DNA from: HKCCE3408 sp039191215
Lineage (GTDB): Bacteria > Pseudomonadota > Alphaproteobacteria > Rhodobacterales > Rhodobacteraceae
Length of the DNA stretch: 30,277 bases
Assembly (NCBI GenBank): GCA_039191215.1
Contig: JBCCXT010000047.1
Location: 1-30,277 of the forward strand
Reading direction: 5' to 3'
Position numbers and translations under genes: made by a program. Positions 15,418 through 24,702 of this stretch are shown here, one piece after another; positions within the stretch are counted from its first letter, which is position 1; each line of letters starts with the position of its first letter. The notes under the pieces are model-generated. The model searched no databases, was not told the origin of the DNA, and was given only the letters and a program-made list of their open reading frames with translations.

Positions 15418-16737
15418 ATGTCACTGAAAACCGCGCTCCGCGCGTCGTGTGCACTTGCGCTTTGCGCATCGGCGACAGCGGCTCTAGCAGACGCACATTC
15501 TGCCACAATCACCATCGCAACCGTCAACAATGGCGACATGATCCGCATGCAAGGCTACACGGATCAGTTTACCGCAGAGACTGGCATCGCCGTCGAGTGG
15601 GTCACACTGGAAGAAAACGTGCTGCGCCAGCGCGTCACCACGGACATCACCACCCAGGGCGGTCAGTTCGACATCATGACAATCGGCATGTACGAGACGC
15701 CGATCTGGGGCGCCAATGGCTGGCTTGTCTCGCTCGACGGCCTGTCTGAAGAATACAATGTCGATGACATTCTGCCGGCCATGCGCGGTGGTCTCAGCTA
15801 TGACGGCACGCTTTACGCCGCACCCTTCTACGGCGAATCCTCAATGATCAGGTACCGCACCGACCTTATGGAAGCAGCGGGCCTTGAGATGCCCGATGCG
15901 CCGACATGGGAATTTATCCGCGAAGCGGCGGCGGCCATGACCGACCGCGACAATGACATCACTGGCGTCTGCCTGCGCGGTAAAGCCGGTTGGGGTGAGG
16001 GCGGTGCCTTCATCACTGCGATGTCCAATTCCTTCGGCGCGCGCTGGTTCGACATGGATTGGAACGCACAGTTTGACACCGAAGAGTGGGCCAATACGCT
16101 CAACTTCTTCAATGACATGATGCAGGAATCGGGCCCCGCGGGCTTTGCGACAAACGGCTTCAACGAGAACCTGTCGCTGTTTCAGCAGGGCCTATGTGGC
16201 ATGTGGATCGACGCAACCGTTGCGGCCTCCTTTGTGACCAATCCCGACGATTCCGAAGTGGCCGACCAAGTTGGCTTCGCGCTCGCACCCGACAACGGTT
16301 TGGGCGTCCGGTCGAACTGGCTTTGGGCTTGGGCGCTGGCGATCCCAGCCGGTACGCAGCAGCAAGATGAAGCGCTTCAGTTCATCGAATGGGCAACCTC
16401 GACCGGCTACATAGAGCTTGTCGCCGAAAACGAAGGCTGGGCCAACGTGCCTCCTGGCGCGCGGACTTCGCTCTACGAGAACCCGAACTACATCGAAGTT
16501 CCGTTCGCGCAGATGACGCTCGACTCGATCCTATCGGCTGACCCAAACAACTCCACCGTCGAAGAGAGCCCCTATGTCGGCGTTCAATTCGCGGCCATTC
16601 CCGAGTTTGCCGGTATCGCAACCGAGGTCAGCCAGGAGTTTTCTGCCGCCTATGCCGGTCAGCAGACTGTCGAAGAAGCCCTGGCAAACGCTCAGGCGAT
16701 CACAAACGAAGCGATGGAAGCGGCAGGCTACCGCTAG
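15418..16737 (+). CDS. smoE: Polyol-binding protein of sorbitol/mannitol ABC transporter
   Basis: A 439-aa periplasmic binding protein. The Sec signal peptide covers residues 1-24, with likely cleavage after AALA before DAHS. The mature protein opens with ATITIATVNNGDMIRMQGYT, as in SmoE-type polyol-binding proteins, and contains the GMWIDATVAASF stretch typical of this group. The ATG at 15418 is chosen because GGGAGG lies 6 nt upstream and the signal peptide begins there; the frame is open upstream. It is the first structural gene after the LacI regulator and is separated from smoF by 118 bp with a strong stem-loop. Assignment rests on sequence type plus the complete smoEFGKS-mtlK order. Confidence 0.88.
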   Translation: MSLKTALRASCALALCASATAALADAHSATITIATVNNGDMIRMQGYTDQFTAETGIAVEWVTLEENVLRQRVTTDITTQGGQFDIMTIGMYETPIWGANGWLVSLDGLSEEYNVDDILPAMRGGLSYDGTLYAAPFYGESSMIRYRTDLMEAAGLEMPDAPTWEFIREAAAAMTDRDNDITGVCLRGKAGWGEGGAFITAMSNSFGARWFDMDWNAQFDTEEWANTLNFFNDMMQESGPAGFATNGFNENLSLFQQGLCGMWIDATVAASFVTNPDDSEVADQVGFALAPDNGLGVRSNWLWAWALAIPAGTQQQDEALQFIEWATSTGYIELVAENEGWANVPPGARTSLYENPNYIEVPFAQMTLDSILSADPNNSTVEESPYVGVQFAAIPEFAGIATEVSQEFSAAYAGQQTVEEALANAQAITNEAMEAAGYR

Positions 16738-16751
16738 GCACGTTTCGGCCA

Positions 16752-16778
16752 GGAAGGCGGCGCTGGCCGCCGCCTTCC
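16752..16778 (+). promoter_or_regulatory. Stem-loop between smoE and smoF
   Basis: GGAAGGCGGCG and CGCCGCCTTCC form a perfect 11-bp stem with a 5-nt loop, 14 bp after the smoE stop. Only CCCAATT follows, with no T run, so it is more likely an mRNA-stabilising or partial read-through element that keeps the binding protein more abundant than the membrane subunits. Confidence 0.7.
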
Positions 16779-16855
16779 CCAATTCCGCTTTCTGATCCAG
16801 TATCCGAAAACGAACCGGAGCGGGCCCTTTGGCCCGAACGCAGAGGATTTGTGTC

Positions 16856-17722
16856 ATGGCGACCCAGCATTCCCGTACAGCAGCGCGCGTCATGATGGCG
16901 CCGGCAGTATTTTTCCTCCTGGTGTGGATGCTTGTACCGCTTGCCATGACGCTGTGGTTTTCGACCCGCCAGTATCTGCCACTTCGCGGCGGCGATCAGG
17001 GGTTCGTCGGATTTGAGAACTTCGCGCGTTTCGTCTCATCAAGCTCTTTCTGGCCTGCCGTCAGCACCACGCTGATCATTGTTGGCGGCGTCCTTTTGAT
17101 CTCGATTGTGTTTGGCATTCTACTGGCCCTGCTGCTGGACCAACCGATGTGGGGACAAGGTGTTGTCCGCATCCTTGTCATCGCGCCATTCTTTGTGATG
17201 CCGACCGTGTCGGCGCTGGTTTGGAAGAACATGTTCATGGATCCCGTGAACGGTCTTTTTGCCCATCTATGGCGCTTTTTCGGTGCCGATCCGGTCGTCT
17301 GGCTCAGCGATGTGCCGATGTTTTCGATCATCATGATCGTGTCCTGGCAATGGCTGCCTTTTGCGACCCTAATCTTACTAACGGCGGTCCAGTCACTCGA
17401 CAGCGAGCAGCTTGAGGCCGCTGAAATGGACGGGGCCAACTCACTGTCGCGATTTGCATTCATCACGCTGCCGCATCTCAGCCGCGCCATCACCATCGTC
17501 GTTCTGATCCAGACGATCTTCCTGCTGGCCATCTTCGCGGAGATCTTTGTGACAACGGGCGGTGCCTTCGGCACGCGGACGCTGACCTATCTGATCTACC
17601 AGCGTGTGCTTGAAAGCCAAAACGTAGGCCTTGGCTCCGCCGGTGGCGTCTACGCCATCATCCTGGCCAATATTGTCGCGCTTTTCTTAATGCGCATCGT
17701 TGGCAAGAACTTGGATCGGTGA
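16856..17722 (+). CDS. smoF: Sorbitol/mannitol ABC transporter permease, MalF type
   Basis: A 288-aa CUT1 permease with about six membrane segments, the first at about 15-36 (APAVFFLLVWMLVPLAMTLW). The EAA loop reads LEAAEMDGANSLSRFAFITL. The ATG at 16856 follows AGAGGA by 8 nt; a TTG nine codons upstream is less likely. Its stop is 13 bp before the smoG start. Order and sequence match SmoF of the Rhodobacter polyol system. Confidence 0.88.
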   Translation: MATQHSRTAARVMMAPAVFFLLVWMLVPLAMTLWFSTRQYLPLRGGDQGFVGFENFARFVSSSSFWPAVSTTLIIVGGVLLISIVFGILLALLLDQPMWGQGVVRILVIAPFFVMPTVSALVWKNMFMDPVNGLFAHLWRFFGADPVVWLSDVPMFSIIMIVSWQWLPFATLILLTAVQSLDSEQLEAAEMDGANSLSRFAFITLPHLSRAITIVVLIQTIFLLAIFAEIFVTTGGAFGTRTLTYLIYQRVLESQNVGLGSAGGVYAIILANIVALFLMRIVGKNLDR

Positions 17723-17735
17723 GGAGGACCTGAAA

Positions 17736-18566
17736 ATGGCACGCGCCGTCACATCACAACGCAAAGCGCTGAACACCACAATCGCTTGGACGATCGGCCT
17801 TTTGATTTTCTTCCCGATCCTCTGGACGATCCTGACGTCATTCAAATCCGAGGCCGAGGCGATTGCCAATCCGCCTATCTTTCTTGGTTTCGATTGGACA
17901 CTGGAAAACTACCGGGTCGTCCAGGAACGCTCGAACTATATGAGATTTCTGTGGAATTCGGTCATCATCGCAGGTGGCTCGACCCTGCTGGGGATCATTG
18001 TGGCGGTGCCTGCGGCCTGGTCCATGGCTTTTGTGCCGTCGCGCCGGACCAAGGACATTCTGCTTTGGATGCTGTCGACAAAGATGTTGCCCGCTGTCGG
18101 CGTCCTATACCCGATCTATCTGCTCTGCATTCAGTTTGGGCTTTTGGATAACCGCTTCGCGCTTGTGGTCATCTTAATGCTGATCAACCTGCCGATCATC
18201 GTCTGGATGCTCTACACCTACTTCCGCGAAATCCCGGGTGAGATCCTGGAGGCCGCGCGGATGGATGGCGCGACGCTGAAGGAGGAAATCCTCTACATCC
18301 TCACGCCGATGGCTGTGCCTGGCATCGCCTCAACCTTGCTGCTGAACTTCATTCTCGCCTGGAACGAGGCATTCTGGACACTCAACTTGACAGCAGTTGA
18401 TGCGGCACCGCTGACGGCGTTCATTGCCAGTTATTCGAGCCCCGAAGGTCTGTTCTTCGCCAAGCTGAGCGCGGCCTCAACTATGGCCATTGCGCCGATC
18501 CTCATCCTTGGCTGGTTCAGCCAAAAACAACTCGTCCGTGGCCTGACATTCGGCGCGGTGAAGTAA
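17736..18566 (+). CDS. smoG: Sorbitol/mannitol ABC transporter permease, MalG type
   Basis: A 276-aa CUT1 permease. The first helix lies at about 12-34 (TTIAWTIGLLIFFPILWTIL), the EAA loop reads LEAARMDGATLKEEILYIL, and the tail is VRGLTFGAVK. The ATG at 17736 is preceded by GAGGAGG; an in-frame start 36 bases upstream would overlap smoF and lacks such a site. Unlike the MalG-type permease in region A it has no extra periplasmic loop, which gives an internal size comparison (276 versus 313 aa). Confidence 0.88.
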   Translation: MARAVTSQRKALNTTIAWTIGLLIFFPILWTILTSFKSEAEAIANPPIFLGFDWTLENYRVVQERSNYMRFLWNSVIIAGGSTLLGIIVAVPAAWSMAFVPSRRTKDILLWMLSTKMLPAVGVLYPIYLLCIQFGLLDNRFALVVILMLINLPIIVWMLYTYFREIPGEILEAARMDGATLKEEILYILTPMAVPGIASTLLLNFILAWNEAFWTLNLTAVDAAPLTAFIASYSSPEGLFFAKLSAASTMAIAPILILGWFSQKQLVRGLTFGAVK

Positions 18567-18577
18567 GGAGCCAACCA

Positions 18578-19582
18578 ATGGGACGCATCACCCTAGATAA
18601 AGTGCAAAAGACCTTCGGCGAGGTTGAGGTTATACCGCCGCTGGACCTGACCATCGAGGATGGCGAGTTTGTGGTGTTCGTCGGACCATCGGGCTGCGGG
18701 AAATCCACGCTCCTGCGGCTGATCGCCGGGCTCGAGGATGTCAGCAACGGTCAAATTCGCATCGACGGGTCGGATGCAACAGCGGTTCCACCAGCCAAGC
18801 GCGGCCTTGCGATGGTCTTTCAAAGTTACGCGCTGTACCCGCATATGTCGGTCCGTAAAAACATCGCCTTTCCATTGCGCATGGCAGGCTTAGAGGCGGC
18901 CGAGCAGACCAAGCGCGTCGAAGGTGCGGCGGAAGTGCTGAACCTGACCGATTACCTCGACCGTCGTCCAGGCCAACTATCCGGCGGCCAGCGCCAGCGT
19001 GTCGCAATCGGGCGGGCGATTGTTCGCGAGCCTGCAGCGTTTTTATTCGATGAACCGCTCTCAAACCTCGACGCCGCCTTGCGGGTCGGCATGCGCCTGG
19101 AGATATCAGAGCTCCATAAACGGCTCGAGACGACAATGATCTACGTCACCCACGACCAGGTCGAAGCCATGACCATGGCCGACAAGATTGTCGTGCTGCG
19201 GGCCGGTATCATCGAGCAAGTCGGCAGCCCGCTTGAGCTTTATCGCGAGCCCCGCAACCTCTTTGTTGCAGGTTTCATCGGCAGCCCGAAAATGAACCTG
19301 ATGTCCGGCGATAAAGCAGCACCTTATGATGCGACGACAATCGGTATTCGGCCGGAACACATCACTGCGTCCAATCGCGCGGGCACTTGGCAGGGCACAG
19401 TCGGTGTCTCGGAACATCTGGGCTCTGACACCTTCTTTCACGTCCATGTGGACGGAATTGACGAACCCATCACCGTCCGGGCACCCGGTGAGGTCGACAT
19501 GCATTACGGCGACCAGATTTATCTGAGCCCGGAAGAGCCCCGCATTCATCGATTTGATGCAAGTGGTATGCGGATGGCATGA
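18578..19582 (+). CDS. smoK: Sorbitol/mannitol ABC transporter ATPase
   Basis: A 334-aa MalK-type ATPase with Walker A GPSGCGKST (36-44), Q-loop FQSYALYPH (81-89), signature LSGGQ (134-138), Walker B FLFDEP (155-160), switch histidine H192 and a C-terminal regulatory domain with GIRPEH. AAGGAG lies 6-8 nt before the ATG. Its last codons overlap the smoS start by 4 bp (ATGA). A single ATPase serves this transporter, in contrast to the two in region A. Confidence 0.92.
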   Translation: MGRITLDKVQKTFGEVEVIPPLDLTIEDGEFVVFVGPSGCGKSTLLRLIAGLEDVSNGQIRIDGSDATAVPPAKRGLAMVFQSYALYPHMSVRKNIAFPLRMAGLEAAEQTKRVEGAAEVLNLTDYLDRRPGQLSGGQRQRVAIGRAIVREPAAFLFDEPLSNLDAALRVGMRLEISELHKRLETTMIYVTHDQVEAMTMADKIVVLRAGIIEQVGSPLELYREPRNLFVAGFIGSPKMNLMSGDKAAPYDATTIGIRPEHITASNRAGTWQGTVGVSEHLGSDTFFHVHVDGIDEPITVRAPGEVDMHYGDQIYLSPEEPRIHRFDASGMRMA

Positions 19583-20346
19583 CACGGTTGGCAGGCAAGA
19601 ATGCCCTGATCACGGGCGCCGCCCGCGGCATCGGCAAGGCCTTCGCCGAAGCCTATCTTCGCGAGGGCGCCCATGTCGCCATTGCCGATATCGACACTGA
19701 CGGCGTCCAGCAAACGGCCGCTGAAATCGGGGCCACGCCTATTGTCATGGATGTAACGGACATGGCCAGCATCAAGGCTGGCGTCGGCGCGACCATATCT
19801 GCTTTGGGCCGGATCGATATTCTAATCAACAATGCCGCGATCTTCACCGCCGCCCCAATCGCAGAGATCACACGGGCCGATTATGACCGGGCGTTTGGTG
19901 TCAATGTCGCGGGCAGCTTGTTTACCATGCAGGCCGTAGCCCGCCATATGATCGACCAAGGCATACGCGGTCGGATCATCAACATGGCCAGCCAGGCGGG
20001 CCGACGGGGCGAGCCGCTGGTGGCCGTCTATTGCGCGACAAAGGCCGCGGTCATCAGCCTGACGCAATCGGCCGCGCTGAACCTGATTGAGCATGGCATC
20101 AATGTGAATGCGATCGCGCCTGGTGTCGTCGACGGAGAGCATTGGGACGGCGTCGATCGCTTCTTCGCCAAATACGAAGGCAAGGCGCCCGGCCAAAAAA
20201 AGGCAGAGGTTGGTGCAAGCGTGCCTTACGGGCGGATGGGTCGGGCCGAGGATTTGACGGGGATGGCCGTGTTTCTCGCCAGCCCTGACGCCGATTATGT
20301 TGTGGCGCAGTGTTACAATGTCGATGGCGGCCAATGGATGAGCTGA
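19579..20346 (+). CDS. smoS: Sorbitol dehydrogenase, short-chain dehydrogenase family
   Basis: A 255-aa short-chain dehydrogenase, the same size as Rhodobacter SmoS (256). The cofactor loop TGAARGIG lies at 12-19 and D37 at the end of the second strand favours NAD. NNAA lies at 84-87, and the catalytic residues are N109, S138, Y151 and K155 (YCATK). The family oxidises D-sorbitol to D-fructose and often galactitol as well. The start overlaps smoK by 4 bp, and the last base of its stop codon is the first base of the mtlK ATG, so the three are translationally coupled. Confidence 0.9.
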   Translation: MTRLAGKNALITGAARGIGKAFAEAYLREGAHVAIADIDTDGVQQTAAEIGATPIVMDVTDMASIKAGVGATISALGRIDILINNAAIFTAAPIAEITRADYDRAFGVNVAGSLFTMQAVARHMIDQGIRGRIINMASQAGRRGEPLVAVYCATKAAVISLTQSAALNLIEHGINVNAIAPGVVDGEHWDGVDRFFAKYEGKAPGQKKAEVGASVPYGRMGRAEDLTGMAVFLASPDADYVVAQCYNVDGGQWMS

Positions 20347-21839
20347 TGAAGGAAAACTCGCTCACCGCGCCTATCGCCCTGTCGAACGCGACTTTAGCGG
20401 CGTTATCTGCGGATGTGGCACGCCCCACCTATAACCGCGGAGCGCTGACCCCGGGCATCGTGCATATCGGGCTGGGAAATTTTCATCGCGCACACCAGGC
20501 ATGGTATTTGCACCGTTTAATGCAGGCCGGTGAGGCGCTCGATTGGGCGATCTTGGGGGCAGGTGTAAGGCCCTATGATAAAACGATGCGCGAAAAACTT
20601 CTTGCGCAAGAATGCCTAACGACACTGATCGAGCTTTCGCCCGATAGCCGCGCGGCAGAGGTCACAGGCCCGATGATCGACTACCTACCCATTGAAGACG
20701 GCAATGGCCCGCTTATTGCCGCCATGTCTGATCCGGCGATCCGCATCGTTGCAATGACCGTGACAGAGGGCGGCTATTTCATCGATGGGACCACCGGCGG
20801 CCTCGATTTGGATCACCTCGAGATCATTCATGATGTGAATAACCCCGATCGACCGCGGACGGTGTTCGGCGCGATGGTGTCAGCACTTGCCGCGCGCAGG
20901 GCGGCCGGGCACCCGCCCTTTACCGGGCTAAGCTGCGACAACCTAAGCGGCAATGGCGCGATACTTCGTCAGGCAATCGTCGGCCTGGCCCAGCAACGAG
21001 ATCCAGAGCTTGCCCGTTGGATCGACCAAAAAGGCGCGTTCCCAAATTCGATGGTCGATTGCATTGTGCCTGCAACCGGACCCGCAGAGCTGGATCTTGT
21101 CCGTCAGGTGGGCATCGACGACGCCGCACCGGTCAGCCATGAGAACTTCCGTCAATGGGTGCTGGAGGACAACTTCGTATCCGGCCGCCCAAACTGGGAC
21201 CGCGCGGGCGCGATCTTCACAAAGGACGTACATGCTTATGAGATGATGAAGATCCGCATTCTGAATGCAGGCCACCAGGTTCTGGCCAATGCCGGAGAGC
21301 TTCTCTCGCTCGAAACCATTGCCGATTGCATGGCCGATACCCGGGTCAGCGCATTTTTCCACAAGCTCCAGGTGGAGCAAATTCTGCCCTATGTCGACGC
21401 TGTTCCCGGCATGACGCCAACCGCGTATCTTGCCCTGATTGAGAAGCGATTTTCCAATTCCGCCATCCGGGACACAACGCGGCGTGTGGCGTTCGACGGC
21501 TCGTCCCGGCATACCGGTTTCGTTATGCCCATATTGCGCGATGCGCTGGCTGCTGGCGGATCAGTCGAAGGGCTTGCCCTGGTCGAGGCGCTTTGGGCGC
21601 GAATGTGCGCCGGAACCCGCGAAGATGGCAGCGTGATAGAGCCCAATGATCCAAACTGGGACGCATTACACGCTGCGGGACTGGCAGCGAAGGATCGACA
21701 GCTGGCCTGGCTTCAAAAAACCGGTCTCTATGGCGACCTCGCCTCCGCGCCGAGCTTTGCGGACGCGTTTGTGCGGTGGCTTAAGCAGCTTTGGCGCGAT
21801 GGAACGGAAGCCACGATCGCGGCGTATCTCCGGCGGTGA
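20346..21839 (+). CDS. mtlK: Mannitol 2-dehydrogenase (polyol-specific long-chain dehydrogenase)
   Basis: A 497-aa polyol-specific long-chain dehydrogenase that oxidises D-mannitol to D-fructose with NAD. The N-terminal cofactor region reads GIVHIGLGNFHRAHQ (37-51). The catalytic set characterised in Pseudomonas fluorescens mannitol dehydrogenase (K, N and H at spacing +5 and +8) is present as K302, N307 and H310 in KIRILNAGH, with the second asparagine in SCDNLSGNG (N199). The ATG at 20346 (TGATG junction) is chosen; it adds about 20 N-terminal residues compared with the 477-aa Rhodobacter protein. Last gene of the polyol operon; no fructokinase follows, so fructose must be phosphorylated elsewhere. 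Confidence 0.92.
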   Translation: MKENSLTAPIALSNATLAALSADVARPTYNRGALTPGIVHIGLGNFHRAHQAWYLHRLMQAGEALDWAILGAGVRPYDKTMREKLLAQECLTTLIELSPDSRAAEVTGPMIDYLPIEDGNGPLIAAMSDPAIRIVAMTVTEGGYFIDGTTGGLDLDHLEIIHDVNNPDRPRTVFGAMVSALAARRAAGHPPFTGLSCDNLSGNGAILRQAIVGLAQQRDPELARWIDQKGAFPNSMVDCIVPATGPAELDLVRQVGIDDAAPVSHENFRQWVLEDNFVSGRPNWDRAGAIFTKDVHAYEMMKIRILNAGHQVLANAGELLSLETIADCMADTRVSAFFHKLQVEQILPYVDAVPGMTPTAYLALIEKRFSNSAIRDTTRRVAFDGSSRHTGFVMPILRDALAAGGSVEGLALVEALWARMCAGTREDGSVIEPNDPNWDALHAAGLAAKDRQLAWLQKTGLYGDLASAPSFADAFVRWLKQLWRDGTEATIAAYLRR

Positions 21840-21840
21840 T

Positions 21841-22006
21841 CGCCGCCCAAAATTGGGACGCACGGGTCGCCGCGCTGGCATGCTACATCCCAAATTCGGC
21901 GCTAATGCGTTAGCTCTGAGCGCGCCGAAGTGACAGCCATCCAAAACCCATGGATTGCTATCCCCGTTCAGAAACTCACGTTGCGCGCTAGGCGCCAGTT
22001 TCTGAA
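21841..22006. repeat. Cluster of nested inverted repeats between convergent operons
   Basis: This 270-bp gap between mtlK and the MBL-fold gene, which converge, holds three inverted repeats. Bases 21841-21860 and 21886-21902 are imperfect inverted copies around TCCCAA. TTCGGCGC (21895-21902) and GCGCCGAA (21922-21929) are perfect 8-bp arms enclosing a smaller GCTAA/TTAGC hairpin. TTCAGAAACT (21967-21976) and AGTTTCTGAA (21997-22006) are perfect 10-bp arms around a 20-bp GC-rich loop. No T tract is present. It could be a bidirectional terminator or a dispersed intergenic repeat. Confidence 0.6.
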
Positions 22007-22109
22007 TAGAAAAGTTCGCCGCCTTTAGGTCATTTGAATAGCTAGCGCACCAACCATCGAGACCGATATTACCCGCGCCCATGTGGCATAGGCGATCAAC
22101 GCCCAGGTT

Positions 22110-22904
22110 TCAGGACGGCAGGTCACCTGTCGGACCTTGATCGAGACGGCAGATATGATCGGCAGGCCCTCGCGGGAATATCTCCATCACCAGCGGGTCG
22201 TGACCCGGGATCAAAAGGCTGCGGTCGGAGGCGAGCGAAAGCGTTCTGTCCCATCCGCGGACCATGTCTTCCAAATCGATCACAATCGGAAAGGGTTTGC
22301 GCAAAAACACGTTCTCATAATAATGCGCCGCGTCAGAAGCGAGGCAAAGCCAGCCCGATGCCGTGCGAACGCGTACCGCCTGCAAGCCGCGCGAATGCCC
22401 GCCGATTTTGTGCACCGTCACGCCATCGGCAACCGCGCCGTCGCCGTCGTGAAAGGTGACCCGACCCTGGTAGAGCCTTTTCACCGCCTCGCAGACATGC
22501 GCCCCCGTAAACGGCATCTGCATCGTCGGATCACACATGCAGGGGCCCGTCGCAAATACCATTTCCGCTTCTTGCAGATGAATCTGCGCATTTGGGAAAA
22601 GATGCAGCCCGCCGGCGTGATCGTAATGCAGATGGGTGCAAATGAGCGTGTCGATCTGATCGGGCCGCAGACCCAACGGCGCCAAGGCATCAACCGGATC
22701 GCGCCTGATAGGCCGGCCGCGCAGCGAACCTTCGGCCGCGTCGTAGCCGGTATCAACCAAGATCACTTGGTCGCCCGATCGCAACACCCAGACAAAGTAG
22801 TCAATGCCATGCGGCTCATCGGGGCGCGGATCAAAGAGAAAACTGTCAGCCCGAGTTCGGCCGGGCCGATCGGCATATTTGACGGCGTAAACCTCCCAAA
22901 TCAT
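22110..22904 (-). CDS. Metallo-beta-lactamase-fold hydrolase, N-acyl homoserine lactonase-like
   Basis: A 264-aa MBL-fold enzyme with a full two-metal site: H91, H93, D95 and H96 in HLHYDHAGG, plus H170 (GGHSRG), D191 (ASDAAH) and H235 (PGHDP). This is the AttM/AiiB-type arrangement, whose characterised members open lactone rings. The start overlaps the ABM-like gene by 4 bp, so it is the last gene of the tct operon. That context favours a catabolic lactonase or esterase acting on the imported compound rather than quorum quenching, which is inference. No signal peptide, so it is probably cytoplasmic. Confidence 0.9.
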   Translation of the reverse strand: MIWEVYAVKYADRPGRTRADSFLFDPRPDEPHGIDYFVWVLRSGDQVILVDTGYDAAEGSLRGRPIRRDPVDALAPLGLRPDQIDTLICTHLHYDHAGGLHLFPNAQIHLQEAEMVFATGPCMCDPTMQMPFTGAHVCEAVKRLYQGRVTFHDGDGAVADGVTVHKIGGHSRGLQAVRVRTASGWLCLASDAAHYYENVFLRKPFPIVIDLEDMVRGWDRTLSLASDRSLLIPGHDPLVMEIFPRGPADHICRLDQGPTGDLPS

Positions 22905-23194
22905 GCGTGCAGTTCCCTCCAGGTTTCGACCGTCTTTGATGCCACCATATGGGCTGAGGCCGCGTCAAAGAGAAGAAAATGCTCGCTTGCCAGGTGCAGG
23001 TCGAACGATGCGCGATCCGCATAGACCTCATAGAGCAGTATCTCTCCGCGCCTGTCACCGTCTGAAAGCACGTCAAACTGCTGGCACCCGGGCTCCTGGT
23101 TCAGCGAAATGCAGGCGTTGGTTTTCACCAATGGCATGAAGACAGAAAGATGCTCCGGCCGGATCCGAAGCCGCACAATTACGACATAGCTCAT
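22901..23194 (-). CDS. ABM-domain protein, putative quinol monooxygenase-like
   Basis: A 97-aa protein with the antibiotic biosynthesis monooxygenase (ABM) dimeric alpha/beta barrel pattern: a beta strand (YVVIVRLRIRPEH), EPGCQQFDVLSD, and YEVYADRASFDLHLASEHF. Characterised relatives include YgiN and the AI-2 isomerase LsrG, so either oxidation or isomerisation is possible. Start and stop overlap tctA and the MBL gene respectively by 4 bp (ATGA), evidence of a coupled function with transporter and hydrolase. Confidence 0.88.
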   Translation of the reverse strand: MSYVVIVRLRIRPEHLSVFMPLVKTNACISLNQEPGCQQFDVLSDGDRRGEILLYEVYADRASFDLHLASEHFLLFDAASAHMVASKTVETWRELHA

Positions 23195-24702
23195 AAGGGA
23201 CGTCCCATTACTCGGTTAAAGCTGCGTTTGATCAAAGACAGCTGGGACAACACCAAAGCTACATTGAGCAGTAATAGTGTTGCGGCACCCGGGCGAGTGA
23301 TAAAAACGCTTAGATCACCGCCGGAGACAAGCAGCGTCCGGCGAAAGGTTTCGTCAAATAGCCCGCCGAGGATCACACCGATCACCAGCGGGGCAATGGG
23401 GTATTTTAATATGCCCATCAGTGTCGCCACCGCGCCCACCGCAAGCATCAGGTAAAGATCGTTGATCCCGCCGCCGACCGAAAAGCTGCCGATTGTGGTC
23501 AAGACAAGCACAATTGGCAGAAAGACCGTGCGTGGAATGCGCAGCACCAGGATGAAGATGCGCGCGGTAAAAAGGCCCATCAGCATCATGGTCAGCGACG
23601 CCATTACAAGGATCGCGACGATGTGCAGGATCAGGGCGGGGTCGATTGTCGGGCCGGGAATGACATTGTTGATTTTCAGCGCGCCAAGTAGGGCGGCGGC
23701 CGGGGGCGAGCCCGGTATTCCTAGGACCAAAAGCGGGATAAGCGCACCACCGATGGCTGCATTGTTGGCCGCTTCGGCCGAGATCAGCCCGCTCATACTG
23801 CCTTTGCCGAAATTCGCTCCGTCACGGGATGAGGCCTTCCCGACGCCGTAGCTCACCCAACCGGCCACATCCTCACCAACGCCGGGTAATGCGCCGATCC
23901 CCGTGCCGATCACACCGGATCGCCCGATGACCGGCAGCCGTCGCAAGACCTCTCTCATGCGGGGAACGATGCGGCCGACCCGCGGGGTTTCGCGGACCAA
24001 TGTGGTCGCGCGGAGGCCGTCAACAATCTGCGGCACAGCAAAGGCGCCCATCAGAACAGGCACCACTTGAAAGCCCGACAAAAGATAGGGCCAGCCGAAT
24101 GTGTAGCGGTTTTCCGAAAGGATCGGATCCAGCCCGACCATCGCCATCGAAAGGCCGATCAAGCCAGATATCCAGCCTTTGAGCGGAATATCCTCCGACA
24201 TCAATGTGCCCGACAACAAGACACCAAAAAGCGCGAGCAAGGCTTTCTCCGGTGAGGCGATGTTGCGAGATATCGCCAGCAGCAACCATACAAAAAGCAG
24301 CAAGAACAGCGTGCCAAAGAGTGTGCCGATGAAGCTTGCCGTGGTTGTCAGACCCAAGGCTTCGCCGCCCCGGCCTTGCTTGGCCAGTGGGTAGCCATCC
24401 ATCGCGGTGGCTGCACTGGCCGCAGTTCCAGGGATGTTAAGAAGGATCGACGGGTACGACCCGCCATAGATTGCCCCGACATATGCTCCAATAAGCGCAA
24501 TCAGCGAGAGATCAAGCGGCACGCGGTTACCAAAAAAGCCGGTAAGGATGGTCACAGCAAGTGTTGCCGTCAGGCCCGGCAGCGCCCCAAAGACAATACC
24601 CAGAAAGACGCTTGCCACCAGATAAAGATATGTCCGGGGGTCAGCGGCAAGGTGGAACAGCGCGTCACCAAAACCAGCCAATTGCGCCAGCATGAACTCC
24701 AC
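23191..24702 (-). CDS. tctA: Tripartite tricarboxylate transporter large permease, TctA family
   Basis: A 503-aa protein with many hydrophobic segments and the TctA signatures GALPGLTATLAV (about 40-51), IPGTAASAATAMDGYPLA (about 90-107) and its second-half repeat GALPGVGEDVAGW with ISAEAANNAAIGG. It is the large membrane subunit of a secondary, binding-protein-dependent carboxylate importer. The GTG at 24702 gives MEFMLAQ and directly abuts the tctB stop; an ATG at 24693 is the alternative. It overlaps the ABM-like gene by 4 bp. Confidence 0.93.
   Translation of the reverse strand: MEFMLAQLAGFGDALFHLAADPRTYLYLVASVFLGIVFGALPGLTATLAVTILTGFFGNRVPLDLSLIALIGAYVGAIYGGSYPSILLNIPGTAASAATAMDGYPLAKQGRGGEALGLTTTASFIGTLFGTLFLLLFVWLLLAISRNIASPEKALLALFGVLLSGTLMSEDIPLKGWISGLIGLSMAMVGLDPILSENRYTFGWPYLLSGFQVVPVLMGAFAVPQIVDGLRATTLVRETPRVGRIVPRMREVLRRLPVIGRSGVIGTGIGALPGVGEDVAGWVSYGVGKASSRDGANFGKGSMSGLISAEAANNAAIGGALIPLLVLGIPGSPPAAALLGALKINNVIPGPTIDPALILHIVAILVMASLTMMLMGLFTARIFILVLRIPRTVFLPIVLVLTTIGSFSVGGGINDLYLMLAVGAVATLMGILKYPIAPLVIGVILGGLFDETFRRTLLVSGGDLSVFITRPGAATLLLLNVALVLSQLSLIKRSFNRVMGRPL

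Noticed and set aside
21666..22082. A 138-codon minus-strand frame covering the mtlK 3' end and the following gap
   Set aside because: Half of it is antisense to mtlK and the rest runs through the inverted repeats. There is no recognisable domain.
22110..23194. Quorum quenching or AI-2 breakdown, from the AHL-lactonase-like MBL protein and LsrG-like ABM protein
   Set aside because: Both genes are coupled to a carboxylate importer, with no LuxI/LuxR or Lsr genes nearby. Both folds are broad, so a catabolic role fits better.
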